Below are positions 1-6,206 of a DNA stretch of 8,814 bases, one piece after another (positions within the stretch are counted from its first letter, which is position 1; each line of letters opens with the position of its first letter). A program made the position numbers and the translations under genes. The notes beneath the pieces are model-generated. The model was not told where the DNA came from. It did not search any database and saw only the letters and a list, made by a program, of their open reading frames with translations. The DNA is taken from contig CADCPP010000209.1 in the NCBI GenBank assembly GCA_902803355.1, positions 1 through 8,814 of the forward strand. Reading direction: 5' to 3'. The stretch comes from an uncultured Lachnospiraceae bacterium (GTDB lineage Bacteria; Bacillota; Clostridia; Lachnospirales; Lachnospiraceae).

Positions 1-16
1 ACGGAGGATCCTCATT

Positions 17-442
17 ATGCTTGAGATCATTGCCGGCAAAAAAGGCAAAGGCAAAACGAAATATCTGCTGGAGATCGCTAATTCTTCAATGGCGCAGGCC
101 AAAGGGACCATCGTCTTTCTGGATAAAAACGTTAAACACATGTTTGAACTTGACCGCAAGATCCGTCTGATCAATGTGTGTGATTTCCCCGTCAATACGC
201 TGGAAGCGTTTCTTGGCTTTCTCTGCGGCATTATTTCCCAGGACCATGATCTGGAAGAAGTCTGCCTTGACAGCTTCCTGACCATCGCCGCGCTGGAAGA
301 TGACATGGAGAACGTGGAGACCGCGATAAAGGAAGTGGACGCCCTCGGCGATAAGTACGGGATCCGCTTTGTTCTCTCCATCTCTATGGATAAGGACGAT
401 CTTCCGGAAAGTGTACGGGATCAGGTCACGGTTTCCCTGTAA
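17..442 (+). CDS. Small P-loop NTPase-like protein of unknown function
   Basis: A 141-residue soluble protein with no signal peptide or membrane segment. Its N-terminus is a beta strand (LEIIAG) running into a Walker A motif, G7-KKGK-G12-K13-T14, as in nucleotide-binding P-loop folds. A hydrophobic stretch ending in Asp at 82-85 (VCLD), or the one at 32-36 (IVFLD), could be a Walker B strand, but neither is certain. The C-terminus (FVLSIS, 118-123) looks like another core strand. The protein is too short for a complete AAA+ or PilT ATPase. From memory, clostridial relatives are often auto-annotated as 'twitching motility protein PilT', but nothing here supports a pilus role. The start is ATG 17, with GGAGG at 3-7. 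The next gene, a HlyD-like membrane protein, begins 14 nt after the stop, so the two are probably co-transcribed and may act together. Its function is unknown. Confidence 0.82.
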   Translation: MLEIIAGKKGKGKTKYLLEIANSSMAQAKGTIVFLDKNVKHMFELDRKIRLINVCDFPVNTLEAFLGFLCGIISQDHDLEEVCLDSFLTIAALEDDMENVETAIKEVDALGDKYGIRFVLSISMDKDDLPESVRDQVTVSL

Positions 443-444
443 AT

Positions 445-450
445 AAGGAG
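445..450 (+). promoter_or_regulatory. Ribosome binding site that supports a TTG start
   Basis: AAGGAG lies 6 nt before TTG 457, ideal spacing for that codon. The nearest in-frame ATG (472) is 21 nt away and has no good Shine-Dalgarno of its own, so the TTG is preferred. Confidence 0.7.
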
Positions 451-456
451 CAGCTT

Positions 457-1872
457 TTGAGCAGCAGCCGGATGAGACAAACGAAGATCATCCGCAGGAA
501 AGATGCGGATAATGAGCGGGAGGAAGGAGCAAAGATCCTTCCTCTTCGCCGCGGTGCAAACATCAATATCGGGCTGGTCATTTTTTTATTTATCTTTCTG
601 TATCTTGCGTATTCCCTGATCCATTTTGCCACAAAAGAAAACTATACGACGTTTCAGGTGGGGCTTCCCGAAACCCTCTCGGAAGAGCAGACCTATCAGG
701 CCCTGCTTCTGAGAACAGAGCAGACCGTCGTCTCGGATCATGCAGGGTATGTGGACCTGTTTGTTGAAGAAGGCAGCCGTGTTTCTGTGGGAATGGATAT
801 CGCCAGTGTGGATGAAGTCGGCTCCTACAGTGAACAGATCCGGGAGGCGATGAAGGATCGCAGCCTGGCGAAAGAGGATCTTCTCCGCATGAAGACTGCG
901 CTGAAGGATCTTGCCGTTTCCTATGACCCCATGAATTTTGCCTCGGTATATGAACGGAAGAGCATGCTGCACGCCACGGTGCTGGGAAGCAATGTTGCCG
1001 ATCTTTACACCTCCATTGCCGGAAGCACTTCGGCTGCGGAATTCTTTCATGTCAGTGAATGCACGATAAGCGGCATTGCCGCATACTATCTGGATGGCTT
1101 TGAATCGAAGGAAGTCAGGGATCTGACCGCTGCGGATTTCGATGCGGCAAAGTATCAGCGGGCAGTGACGGGCAGCGTTGTCGCGCCGGGGGATTTTCTG
1201 TATAAGATCATTCCTTCCGAAAACTGGAAAATGGCAGTACCCATCAGCGAGGAAGAGGCCGCTTCCTACGGCGCGTATACTTCACTGAATATCACGTTTT
1301 TAAAGAACGGACTGAAGACCACGGCGTCTTCCTCAGTCGTGACGGGAGCGGACGGCGGGCTTTATCTTCAGCTTGAGCTGTCCCGCTATATGATCCGCTT
1401 TATCGGAGACCGCTTTGCGCGTATCCGGATCAGCCGGTCGGAAGAGAGCGGCTTCAAACTTCCGAAGACCGCCCTGACGACGGAAGAGCTGTACATGATC
1501 CCCCGTGACTATCAGACAGACGGCGGCTTTATCGCAGTGAATTATACGGACGGGGGAGAAAACGTTTCTCTGATCGATCCCGATCTTGCTTTCACGGATG
1601 AGCAGTACTGCTACGTGGAAATGAGCAAGATCGAGGGCGGAACGATCCTGGCAAAGCCGGATTCCGCGGAGCGTTATACCGTCAGACTGACAGCGCAGAT
1701 GGACGGTGTGTATAAGATCGGCAAGGGATATACCGAATATTGCCCTGTCGTGATCATTGACAGCAGCGAAGATTATGTCCTGGTTGCCCGGAATACCGAA
1801 AGAGGACTAACCTCGTATGAGACGATCCTGCTGAACGCGAAGGGGTATCGGGCGGGGCAGATCCTGCAGTAA
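457..1872 (+). CDS. HlyD-like single-pass membrane protein (membrane-fusion/adaptor-like)
   Basis: A 471-residue protein with a short basic and acidic cytoplasmic N-terminus, one strong transmembrane segment at about 37-57, and a large extracytoplasmic domain. Residues about 85-120 resemble a biotinyl/lipoyl half-domain of HlyD-type adaptors (SDHAGYVDLFVEEGSRVSVG). Residues 125-155 are charged and helical. A beta-rich region includes KLPKTAL at 334-340, a position where many HlyD proteins carry a similar 'lP..al' element. The C-terminus (about 416-470) is a beta domain ending in YETILLNAKG. In Gram-positive cells such a protein would sit in the membrane facing the wall. No ABC or MFS transporter gene is adjacent, so an efflux role is not supported. 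It follows the P-loop gene by 14 nt and precedes the sepF promoter. The start is TTG 457. An envelope-assembly role is only a guess from context. Confidence 0.78.
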   Translation: MSSSRMRQTKIIRRKDADNEREEGAKILPLRRGANINIGLVIFLFIFLYLAYSLIHFATKENYTTFQVGLPETLSEEQTYQALLLRTEQTVVSDHAGYVDLFVEEGSRVSVGMDIASVDEVGSYSEQIREAMKDRSLAKEDLLRMKTALKDLAVSYDPMNFASVYERKSMLHATVLGSNVADLYTSIAGSTSAAEFFHVSECTISGIAAYYLDGFESKEVRDLTAADFDAAKYQRAVTGSVVAPGDFLYKIIPSENWKMAVPISEEEAASYGAYTSLNITFLKNGLKTTASSSVVTGADGGLYLQLELSRYMIRFIGDRFARIRISRSEESGFKLPKTALTTEELYMIPRDYQTDGGFIAVNYTDGGENVSLIDPDLAFTDEQYCYVEMSKIEGGTILAKPDSAERYTVRLTAQMDGVYKIGKGYTEYCPVVIIDSSEDYVLVARNTERGLTSYETILLNAKGYRAGQILQ

Positions 1873-1958
1873 GCGGGGGACGATCCGCCGGGGAAAGAAT
1901 GCTTCGGATCGCTCTGCAAAATTATTAAATAAAAGTGCTGATTTTTCCGAGATCGTCC

Positions 1959-1987
1959 TTGACAAGGCACGGAAAATTGAGGATAAT
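1959..1987 (+). promoter_or_regulatory. Sigma-A-type promoter for the sepF unit
   Basis: A consensus -35 TTGACA (1959-1964) is followed after exactly 17 bp by GATAAT (1982-1987), one mismatch from TATAAT. Transcription should start near 1994, leaving a leader of about 25 nt before sepF ATG 2021. The -35 box lies inside a small palindrome, CCTTG-A-CAAGG (1957-1967). Confidence 0.8.
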
Positions 1988-2008
1988 CAAATAAGATTGA
2001 ATTTATAT

Positions 2009-2018
2009 GGGGGAGGAG
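2009..2018 (+). promoter_or_regulatory. Ribosome binding site fixing the sepF start
   Basis: A purine-rich GGGGGAGGAG immediately precedes ATG 2021. An upstream in-frame TTG at 1997 has no Shine-Dalgarno and would lie almost at the predicted transcript 5' end, so ATG 2021 is chosen. Confidence 0.75.
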
Positions 2019-2020
2019 TC

Positions 2021-2572
2021 ATGGCCAACATTTTCGATAAATTTCTGGATTCAATGAAGTTGTATGACGATGATGAGACCGAGGAAGATGATCTTGCGGA
2101 AGAGTATGTTCCGGAGGATGATGAAGAGGAAGAAGAACCCGTAAAGCCGAAAAAAGGCCTTTTTGCCCGCAGGCAGCCCCGCGAGGAAGAGGTGGAAGAA
2201 GATGATGTGCCCGAGGAACGTATCGTAGAAGAACGTCCGCGGGGCATGAACCGCAGCGCCCGCAGCAACGTCGCTCCGATGCGGTCATCCTCCCGCGCGG
2301 ACATGGAAGTGAACATGATCAAACCCAGTTCCATGGAAGACGCCAGGGATATCTGCGACATGCTGCTGTCCGGCAGAGCCGTTGTCATCAATCTGGAAGG
2401 CGTTCAGGTTGATCTTGCACAGCGCATTATCGACTTCTCGTCCGGCGCCTGCTATTCCATCGACGGCAATCTGCAGAAGATCTCTTCGTATATCTTCATT
2501 ATCACGCCGAGCAATATCGAGCTGACCGGTGAATTTCAGAATATGTCAGGCAGCACCTCTGTTGCCCGCTGA
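2021..2572 (+). CDS. sepF: Cell division protein SepF
   Basis: A 183-residue protein with the SepF layout. Residues 1-13 (MANIFDKFLDSMK) match the amphipathic membrane-anchoring helix. Residues 16-75 are a long, very acidic linker rich in D and E with a basic patch (KPKKGLFARR) in the middle. Residues about 94-172 are the conserved SepF core, including the FSSGACYSIDGN stretch (139-150) and a final strand reading IFIITPSNIEL. In Gram-positive bacteria SepF polymerises, binds the FtsZ C-terminus and tethers the Z-ring to the membrane. The start is ATG 2021, supported by the strong ribosome binding site and by where the anchor helix begins. It heads an operon with lspA, a RluD-type gene and an amidase. 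The ylmG, ylmH and divIVA genes that often follow sepF are not here. The acidic linker makes the protein longer than a typical SepF of about 150 residues. Confidence 0.95.
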   Translation: MANIFDKFLDSMKLYDDDETEEDDLAEEYVPEDDEEEEEPVKPKKGLFARRQPREEEVEEDDVPEERIVEERPRGMNRSARSNVAPMRSSSRADMEVNMIKPSSMEDARDICDMLLSGRAVVINLEGVQVDLAQRIIDFSSGACYSIDGNLQKISSYIFIITPSNIELTGEFQNMSGSTSVAR

Positions 2573-2577
2573 CTCTT

Positions 2578-3087
2578 ATGAATCATCATTCACTGCATTA
2601 TAAATTGCGGGGGATCTTTCTCCCGCTCTTTCTGATTGTTCTGGATCAGATCACAAAGTATCTGGCAGTCAGGGAACTGAAGGGGAAGGAAAGCCGTCCT
2701 CTGATCTCCGGACTGCTGGGCTTTACCTATGTGGAAAACCGCGGGATGTCATTTGGCCTTTTGCAGGGGCAGCGCGTCCTGTTTCTTGCTCTTACGGTCC
2801 TGATCTGCGCGGTCCTGGTCTACATTTATCTGAAGATCCCGGAAACGAAACGCTTCAGGGCGCTTTCTGTCTGCGTTCTGTTTGTTCTGGCCGGAGCACT
2901 GGGGAATTTTATCGACCGCGCCAGGCAGGGGTACGTGGTCGATTTTATCGAGCTGCAGTTCATCCGCTTTCCGGTCTTTAATGTGGCGGACTGCTATATC
3001 ACCTGGACTGCGGTGATCCTTGCTTTGCTGCTGCTTTTCCGCTATAAGGAAGAAGAACTGCAGGAGATCCGTTTATGGCGTCGCTGA
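2578..3087 (+). CDS. lspA: Lipoprotein signal peptidase (signal peptidase II)
   Basis: A 169-residue integral membrane aspartyl protease that cleaves lipoprotein signal peptides just before the lipid-modified cysteine. The family motifs are all present: D23 in VLDQITK, N54 in YVENRGMSFG, N110 and R114 in GALGNFIDR, D122 in YVVDFI, and N135 and D138 in FNVAD. D122 and D138 are the expected catalytic pair. Four hydrophobic segments (about 12-30, 66-85, 95-112 and 139-154) fit the known topology. ATG 2578 lies 5 nt after the sepF stop and has no recognisable Shine-Dalgarno, so translational coupling to sepF is likely. The 3' end overlaps the next gene by 13 nt. A lipoprotein amidase two genes downstream is a probable substrate. 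Inhibition of this family by globomycin is known. Confidence 0.97.
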   Translation: MNHHSLHYKLRGIFLPLFLIVLDQITKYLAVRELKGKESRPLISGLLGFTYVENRGMSFGLLQGQRVLFLALTVLICAVLVYIYLKIPETKRFRALSVCVLFVLAGALGNFIDRARQGYVVDFIELQFIRFPVFNVADCYITWTAVILALLLLFRYKEEELQEIRLWRR

Positions 3088-3995
3088 TTCTGACAAGCGA
3101 ACTGCCGGATACCGGGAAGCGCCTGGATGTTTACCTGTCCGAATGCATGGAAGGCTATTCCCGCAGCTATCTGGCAAAACTGATCGATGACGGTCATGTG
3201 CGGATAGGCGGAAAAGCCGTCAAGCGAAGCATGAGACTCGGCGGAGACGAAGAGATCCTGGTAGAAGTGCCGGATCCGAAGCCGCTTGAGGTCCCTGCCG
3301 AAAACATCCCGCTCAACATCGTTTATGAAGATGACGATGTCTTGGTCATCAATAAGCCGCGGGGAATGGTAGTGCATCCGGCGGCAGGCCACTTTTCCGG
3401 AACAGTAGTGAACGCGGTCCTGTATCATTGTGGCGGGCAGCTCTCCGGAATCAACGGAGTGCTTCGTCCCGGCATCGTGCACCGGATCGACAAGGATACG
3501 TCGGGCCTTCTGATGATCGCGAAAAATGACGCGGCGCATCAGAGCCTTGCCGCGCAGCTCAAAGAACACAGCGCCGCAAGGACCTATCAGGCCGTTGTGC
3601 AGGGAAAACTGCGTGAAGATGAGGGCCTGGTGGATAAGCCGATTGGCCGGGATAAAAAGAACCGGCTGAGGATGGCTGTTGATGAGATAGGCGGGAAGCC
3701 GGCGGTGACTCACTACCGCGCTTTGGAACGCTTTTCCCGCTATACGCTTGTCGAATGCCGCCTGGAGACCGGAAGGACGCATCAGATCCGTGTCCATATG
3801 GCCTATCTCGGTCATCCGCTGCTAGGCGATCTCCTCTACGGAGCGGAACCGCTTAAGTGGGGCACCGAAGGGCAATGCCTGCATGCGAAAACGATCGGCT
3901 TCAGACATCCCCGCAGCGGCGAATGGATGGAATTTGACTCGGATATCCCGGATGACTTCGGGCGTGTCCTGGACAAAATAAGGAGTGAATCATGA
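3075..3995 (+). CDS. rluD: RluA/RluD-family 23S rRNA pseudouridine synthase
   Basis: A 306-residue cytoplasmic enzyme that isomerises uridine to pseudouridine, by analogy at 23S rRNA helix 69. Residues about 15-65 form an S4 RNA-binding domain (KRLDVYLSE through KAVKRSMRLGGDE). The catalytic domain follows, with INKPRGMVVHP at 92-102 and the signature HRIDKDTSG at 136-144, in which D139 is the catalytic aspartate. ETGRTHQIRVH at 231-241 is another family motif. Length and domain order match RluD and Bacillus YlyB, which also sits next to lspA. The target position cannot be read from sequence alone, so RluD-like is safer than a proven RluD. AGGAG (3062-3066) inside the lspA 3' end precedes ATG 3075 by 8 nt, and the gene overlaps lspA by 13 nt. 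Its stop overlaps the amidase start in an ATGA arrangement. Confidence 0.93.
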   Translation: MASLILTSELPDTGKRLDVYLSECMEGYSRSYLAKLIDDGHVRIGGKAVKRSMRLGGDEEILVEVPDPKPLEVPAENIPLNIVYEDDDVLVINKPRGMVVHPAAGHFSGTVVNAVLYHCGGQLSGINGVLRPGIVHRIDKDTSGLLMIAKNDAAHQSLAAQLKEHSAARTYQAVVQGKLREDEGLVDKPIGRDKKNRLRMAVDEIGGKPAVTHYRALERFSRYTLVECRLETGRTHQIRVHMAYLGHPLLGDLLYGAEPLKWGTEGQCLHAKTIGFRHPRSGEWMEFDSDIPDDFGRVLDKIRSES

Positions 3996-4984
3996 AAAAA
4001 AGCATGAGAAGACTGTTAGCCGTGCTCTGCGCGGCGCTTTTTCTGCTGACTGCGGCTGCCTGCGGGAAGGATACGCCTGCATCGAGCCCGGCGCCGGGTA
4101 CGCTGCCTGTCATCGGGCCCGAAGGTCCTGAGGATAGCAGCGCGGAGACGAAGGAAGCCTCTTCTTCGAAGGCGGAGAGTGTTCCGCAGATCACAGAGAC
4201 TGATCAGCAGCCTTCATCAAAAGAACAGCCCACAGAGCCTCAGACCACAGAGGCCCAGACTGAAGAACCCACCACGCAAGATGCGGCATCTGACTGGACG
4301 CTCCCGGCCAATGTGACCGGCTTCAGAACAGAAGGAACGAACGGTTATGTGATCGTGATCGATCCCGGCCATCAGGAAAAGGGCAACTCCGAGAAGGAAC
4401 CGGTAGGCCCCGGCGCCACGGAGACCAAAGCCAAGGTGAGCAGCGGAACAGCCAGCCGCTTCAACGGCTATCCCGAATATAAGGTCAACATGGAGGTCGC
4501 TCTGAAGCTGCGCCAGATCCTTCTGGAACGCGGGTATACCGTGATCATGACCCGCACCGGCAATGCCGTCAATATCAGCAATATTGAACGGGCAACGATC
4601 GCAAATGACGCTCATGCCGATGCCTTCGTCCGTCTTCACTGCAACGGATCCGAAAACAATACCTTCCACGGGATCGGGATCTATTACCAGACACCGAATA
4701 ACCCCTATAACGGAGATCTCCATGGTGAAGCGAAAGCGCTGAACAGCTGCCTGCTGGAACATATGCTTTCGGCGACCGGCGCGCGGCGCGACGGACTGAT
4801 CGAGAGCGATACTTACTCGGGGATCAACTGGTGCAAGGTCCCGGCAGGGCTTGTGGAAATGGGCTATATGACGAATCAGGAAGAAGATGCAAAGCTTCAG
4901 GATCAAGCCTATCAGCAGAAGCTTGCGGTCGGCATCGCCGACGGCATCGATGAGTTCGTCAGCACGAGAGCACCGAAAAACTGA
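3992..4984 (+). CDS. Lipoprotein N-acetylmuramoyl-L-alanine amidase (Amidase_3)
   Basis: A 330-residue secreted zinc amidase that cuts the bond between MurNAc and L-Ala in peptidoglycan. Residues 1-23 are a signal peptide (basic KKSMRR start, hydrophobic core) ending in TAAAC, so C24 is a plausible lipidation site; the lipobox is acceptable but lacks Leu at -3. Residues 25-105 are a low-complexity Ser/Thr/Glu/Pro/Gln linker likely to span from membrane to wall. The Amidase_3 domain covers about 118-324. The expected zinc ligands are H127 (IDPGHQ), E162 (YPEYKVN) and H216 (RLHCNG), and the catalytic glutamate is E289 (LVEMGYMTN). The catalytic set looks complete. AAGGAG at 3980-3985 precedes ATG 3992, which overlaps the upstream stop by 4 nt. 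As last gene of the sepF unit, with lspA in the same transcript, it probably acts in division or wall turnover. Confidence 0.93.
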   Translation: MKKSMRRLLAVLCAALFLLTAAACGKDTPASSPAPGTLPVIGPEGPEDSSAETKEASSSKAESVPQITETDQQPSSKEQPTEPQTTEAQTEEPTTQDAASDWTLPANVTGFRTEGTNGYVIVIDPGHQEKGNSEKEPVGPGATETKAKVSSGTASRFNGYPEYKVNMEVALKLRQILLERGYTVIMTRTGNAVNISNIERATIANDAHADAFVRLHCNGSENNTFHGIGIYYQTPNNPYNGDLHGEAKALNSCLLEHMLSATGARRDGLIESDTYSGINWCKVPAGLVEMGYMTNQEEDAKLQDQAYQQKLAVGIADGIDEFVSTRAPKN

Positions 4985-5000
4985 TCTGCTTCGCATGAAT

Positions 5001-5036
5001 AAAGAGAGGCTGCGTGGGAAAACGCAGCCTCTCTTT
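5001..5036. terminator. Intrinsic terminator, probably bidirectional
   Basis: A perfect 15-bp stem (5001-5015 with 5022-5036) has a 6-nt GGGAAA loop and is GC-rich in its upper part. On the + strand it runs into TTTTCGTTT, ending the sepF-to-amidase transcript 16 nt after the amidase stop. On the - strand the stem ends in TTTATT, so it probably also ends the convergent dehydrogenase transcript, whose stop is at 5051. Confidence 0.9.
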
Positions 5037-5050
5037 TCGTTTGCCGGCGG

Positions 5051-6001
5051 TCAGACGACCCGGTTTCTTTCTTCTCCGGCCAAAAAGGCCTTGATATTGT
5101 CCGCCATTTCCCGGATCAGGCGGATGCGTGTTTCCACGCCGCCCCAGGCCATGTGCGGGGTCAGCAGAACATTCGGTTTCTCTTTGATCGCATAGAAGGG
5201 ATGATCCGCCGGGAAGGGCTCAGTACTGTAGACATCGCAGCCGAAGGCGCCGATCCGGCCGGATTCCACGGCCATGGCAACGGCTTTTTCATCGGTCACA
5301 GCGCCGCGCGCCACATTGATGAGCATGACGCCGTCCTTCATCAGTTCGATCTGGCGGGCGCCGATCAGACCGCGCGTGGAATCATTCAGCGGAACGTGAA
5401 GGGAAATGATATCGGCGGTCAGGCAGAGCTCTTCCAGCGAGACGGTGGGATAGAAGCTGTTGGGATGGCGCTGATATACGATGACTTTGCAGCCGAACGC
5501 TTCGGCAACTCTGGCGACCTGCATACCGATATTGCCTGCGCCGACAACGCCCCAGGTCTTGCCGCGCAGTTCATGGAAGGGCGGCTCGAGCTGGTTGAAG
5601 CGGCCGGAGGCGGTGTAGCTGCCGTCAGCAGCGTACGTCCCGTATTCCTTCAGATGCATGACTAAAGAGAGCGCCATGGCAAGCGTAAGCTGAGCGACAC
5701 AGTCGGTCGAATAGCCTTTGACATTGCAGACGGCAATGCCCTTTTCCCGGCAGAAGCTGACATCGATATTGTCAAAGCCGGTAGCGGCGACGCAGATCAG
5801 CTTCAGCTTGTCTGCTTCACTGAGGTTGGAAGCATTCAGACGGCACTTATTGGTCAGAACGACATCAGCTTCGCGGATGCGTTCCGCGATCAGTTCAGGC
5901 GGCGTGGCAGGGTAGACGAGAAGTTCGCCAAGGGCACGAAAAGGATCCAGAGAGATATCCAGACCAATGCTTTCGCAGTCAAGCAGAACGATTTTTACCA
6001 T
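5051..6001 (-). CDS. D-2-hydroxyacid dehydrogenase (HprA/GRHPR-like), NAD(P)-dependent
   Basis: A 316-residue cytoplasmic oxidoreductase of the D-isomer 2-hydroxyacid dehydrogenase family, interconverting 2-oxoacids and D-2-hydroxyacids. The dinucleotide fold carries G154-A-G156-NI-G159. The catalytic set is R232 (INVARGAV), E261 (YSTEPFP) and H283 (LTPHMAWGG). Residues 66-105 contain the substrate-side VAATGFDNIDV and the GYSTDCVAQ stretch. After the second Rossmann strand the sequence is VIVYQR (173-178), without the aspartate that typically selects NAD, so NADP use is possible. The substrate cannot be fixed; glyoxylate or hydroxypyruvate reduction is most likely from overall resemblance. 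The start is ATG at 6001-5999, with GGAGG at 6012-6008. It is monocistronic and divergent from hrcA, with its own promoter, and shares a terminator with the amidase gene. Confidence 0.92.
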   Translation of the reverse strand: MVKIVLLDCESIGLDISLDPFRALGELLVYPATPPELIAERIREADVVLTNKCRLNASNLSEADKLKLICVAATGFDNIDVSFCREKGIAVCNVKGYSTDCVAQLTLAMALSLVMHLKEYGTYAADGSYTASGRFNQLEPPFHELRGKTWGVVGAGNIGMQVARVAEAFGCKVIVYQRHPNSFYPTVSLEELCLTADIISLHVPLNDSTRGLIGARQIELMKDGVMLINVARGAVTDEKAVAMAVESGRIGAFGCDVYSTEPFPADHPFYAIKEKPNVLLTPHMAWGGVETRIRLIREMADNIKAFLAGEERNRVV

Positions 6002-6039
6002 AGAAAACCTCCGAAGCGGTACAAAAATCTGTCATCTTT

Positions 6040-6067
6040 ATTATAAGGATTTCAGAAAGAACGTCAA
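6040..6067 (-). promoter_or_regulatory. Promoter of the D-2-hydroxyacid dehydrogenase gene
   Basis: Reading the - strand, TTGACG (6067-6062) is followed after 16 bp by a perfect TATAAT (6045-6040). The start of transcription would be near 6033, giving a leader of about 30 nt containing the GGAGG before ATG 6001. It lies about 55 bp from the heat-shock promoter and does not overlap CIRCE. Confidence 0.72.
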
Positions 6068-6121
6068 CAGGCAGCATTTGCAAAGCCGCAAAAAATATTC
6101 CCTAAAATTCTTATAAATCGG

Positions 6122-6150
6122 TTGACAAAGAACGGTGCCGGTGTTATCTT
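6122..6150 (+). promoter_or_regulatory. Vegetative promoter of the hrcA-grpE-dnaK operon
   Basis: A consensus TTGACA (6122-6127), a 17-bp spacer and TATCTT (6145-6150) form a housekeeping sigma-type promoter. The expected start near 6157 places the CIRCE operator at the very beginning of the transcript, the usual arrangement for HrcA-repressed operons. Confidence 0.75.
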
Positions 6151-6161
6151 ATACACAGATG

Positions 6162-6188
6162 TTAGCACTCCTACATCTCGAGTGCTAA
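6162..6188. promoter_or_regulatory. CIRCE operator (HrcA binding site)
   Basis: A perfect inverted repeat, TTAGCACTC (6162-6170) and GAGTGCTAA (6180-6188), is separated by 9 nt and matches the CIRCE consensus exactly. HrcA dimers bind here and block transcription until heat or misfolded protein draws off the GroE chaperonin that keeps HrcA active. It lies just after the predicted start of transcription and 18 nt before hrcA. Confidence 0.98.
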
Positions 6189-6206
6189 CACAAAAGGAGA
6201 AAGGCC

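Noticed and set aside
1881..1911. CGATCCG/CGGATCG inverted repeat after the HlyD-like gene as a terminator
   Set aside because: It has only a 7-bp stem with a 17-nt loop and no T-run follows, so it is not a convincing terminator. Read-through into sepF remains possible.
1997..2020. Earlier TTG start for sepF
   Set aside because: It has no ribosome binding site, lies at the predicted transcript 5' end, and would add residues before the conserved amphipathic helix.
3042..3815. 257-codon - strand frame across lspA and the pseudouridine synthase gene
   Set aside because: It is a shadow of a clearly coding + strand gene with intact S4 and HRIDKDTSG motifs; the antisense translation shows no recognisable domain.
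4217..4996. 259-codon - strand frame antisense to the amidase
   Set aside because: It lies opposite a complete Amidase_3 domain, and its translation shows no recognisable domain.
4887..5195. 102-codon + strand frame spanning the amidase end and the terminator
   Set aside because: It reads through the strong 5001-5036 hairpin, overlaps two real genes and has no sensible protein composition.
5153..5665. 170-codon + strand frame within the dehydrogenase gene
   Set aside because: It is antisense to the conserved nucleotide-binding and catalytic domains of a well-supported - strand gene.
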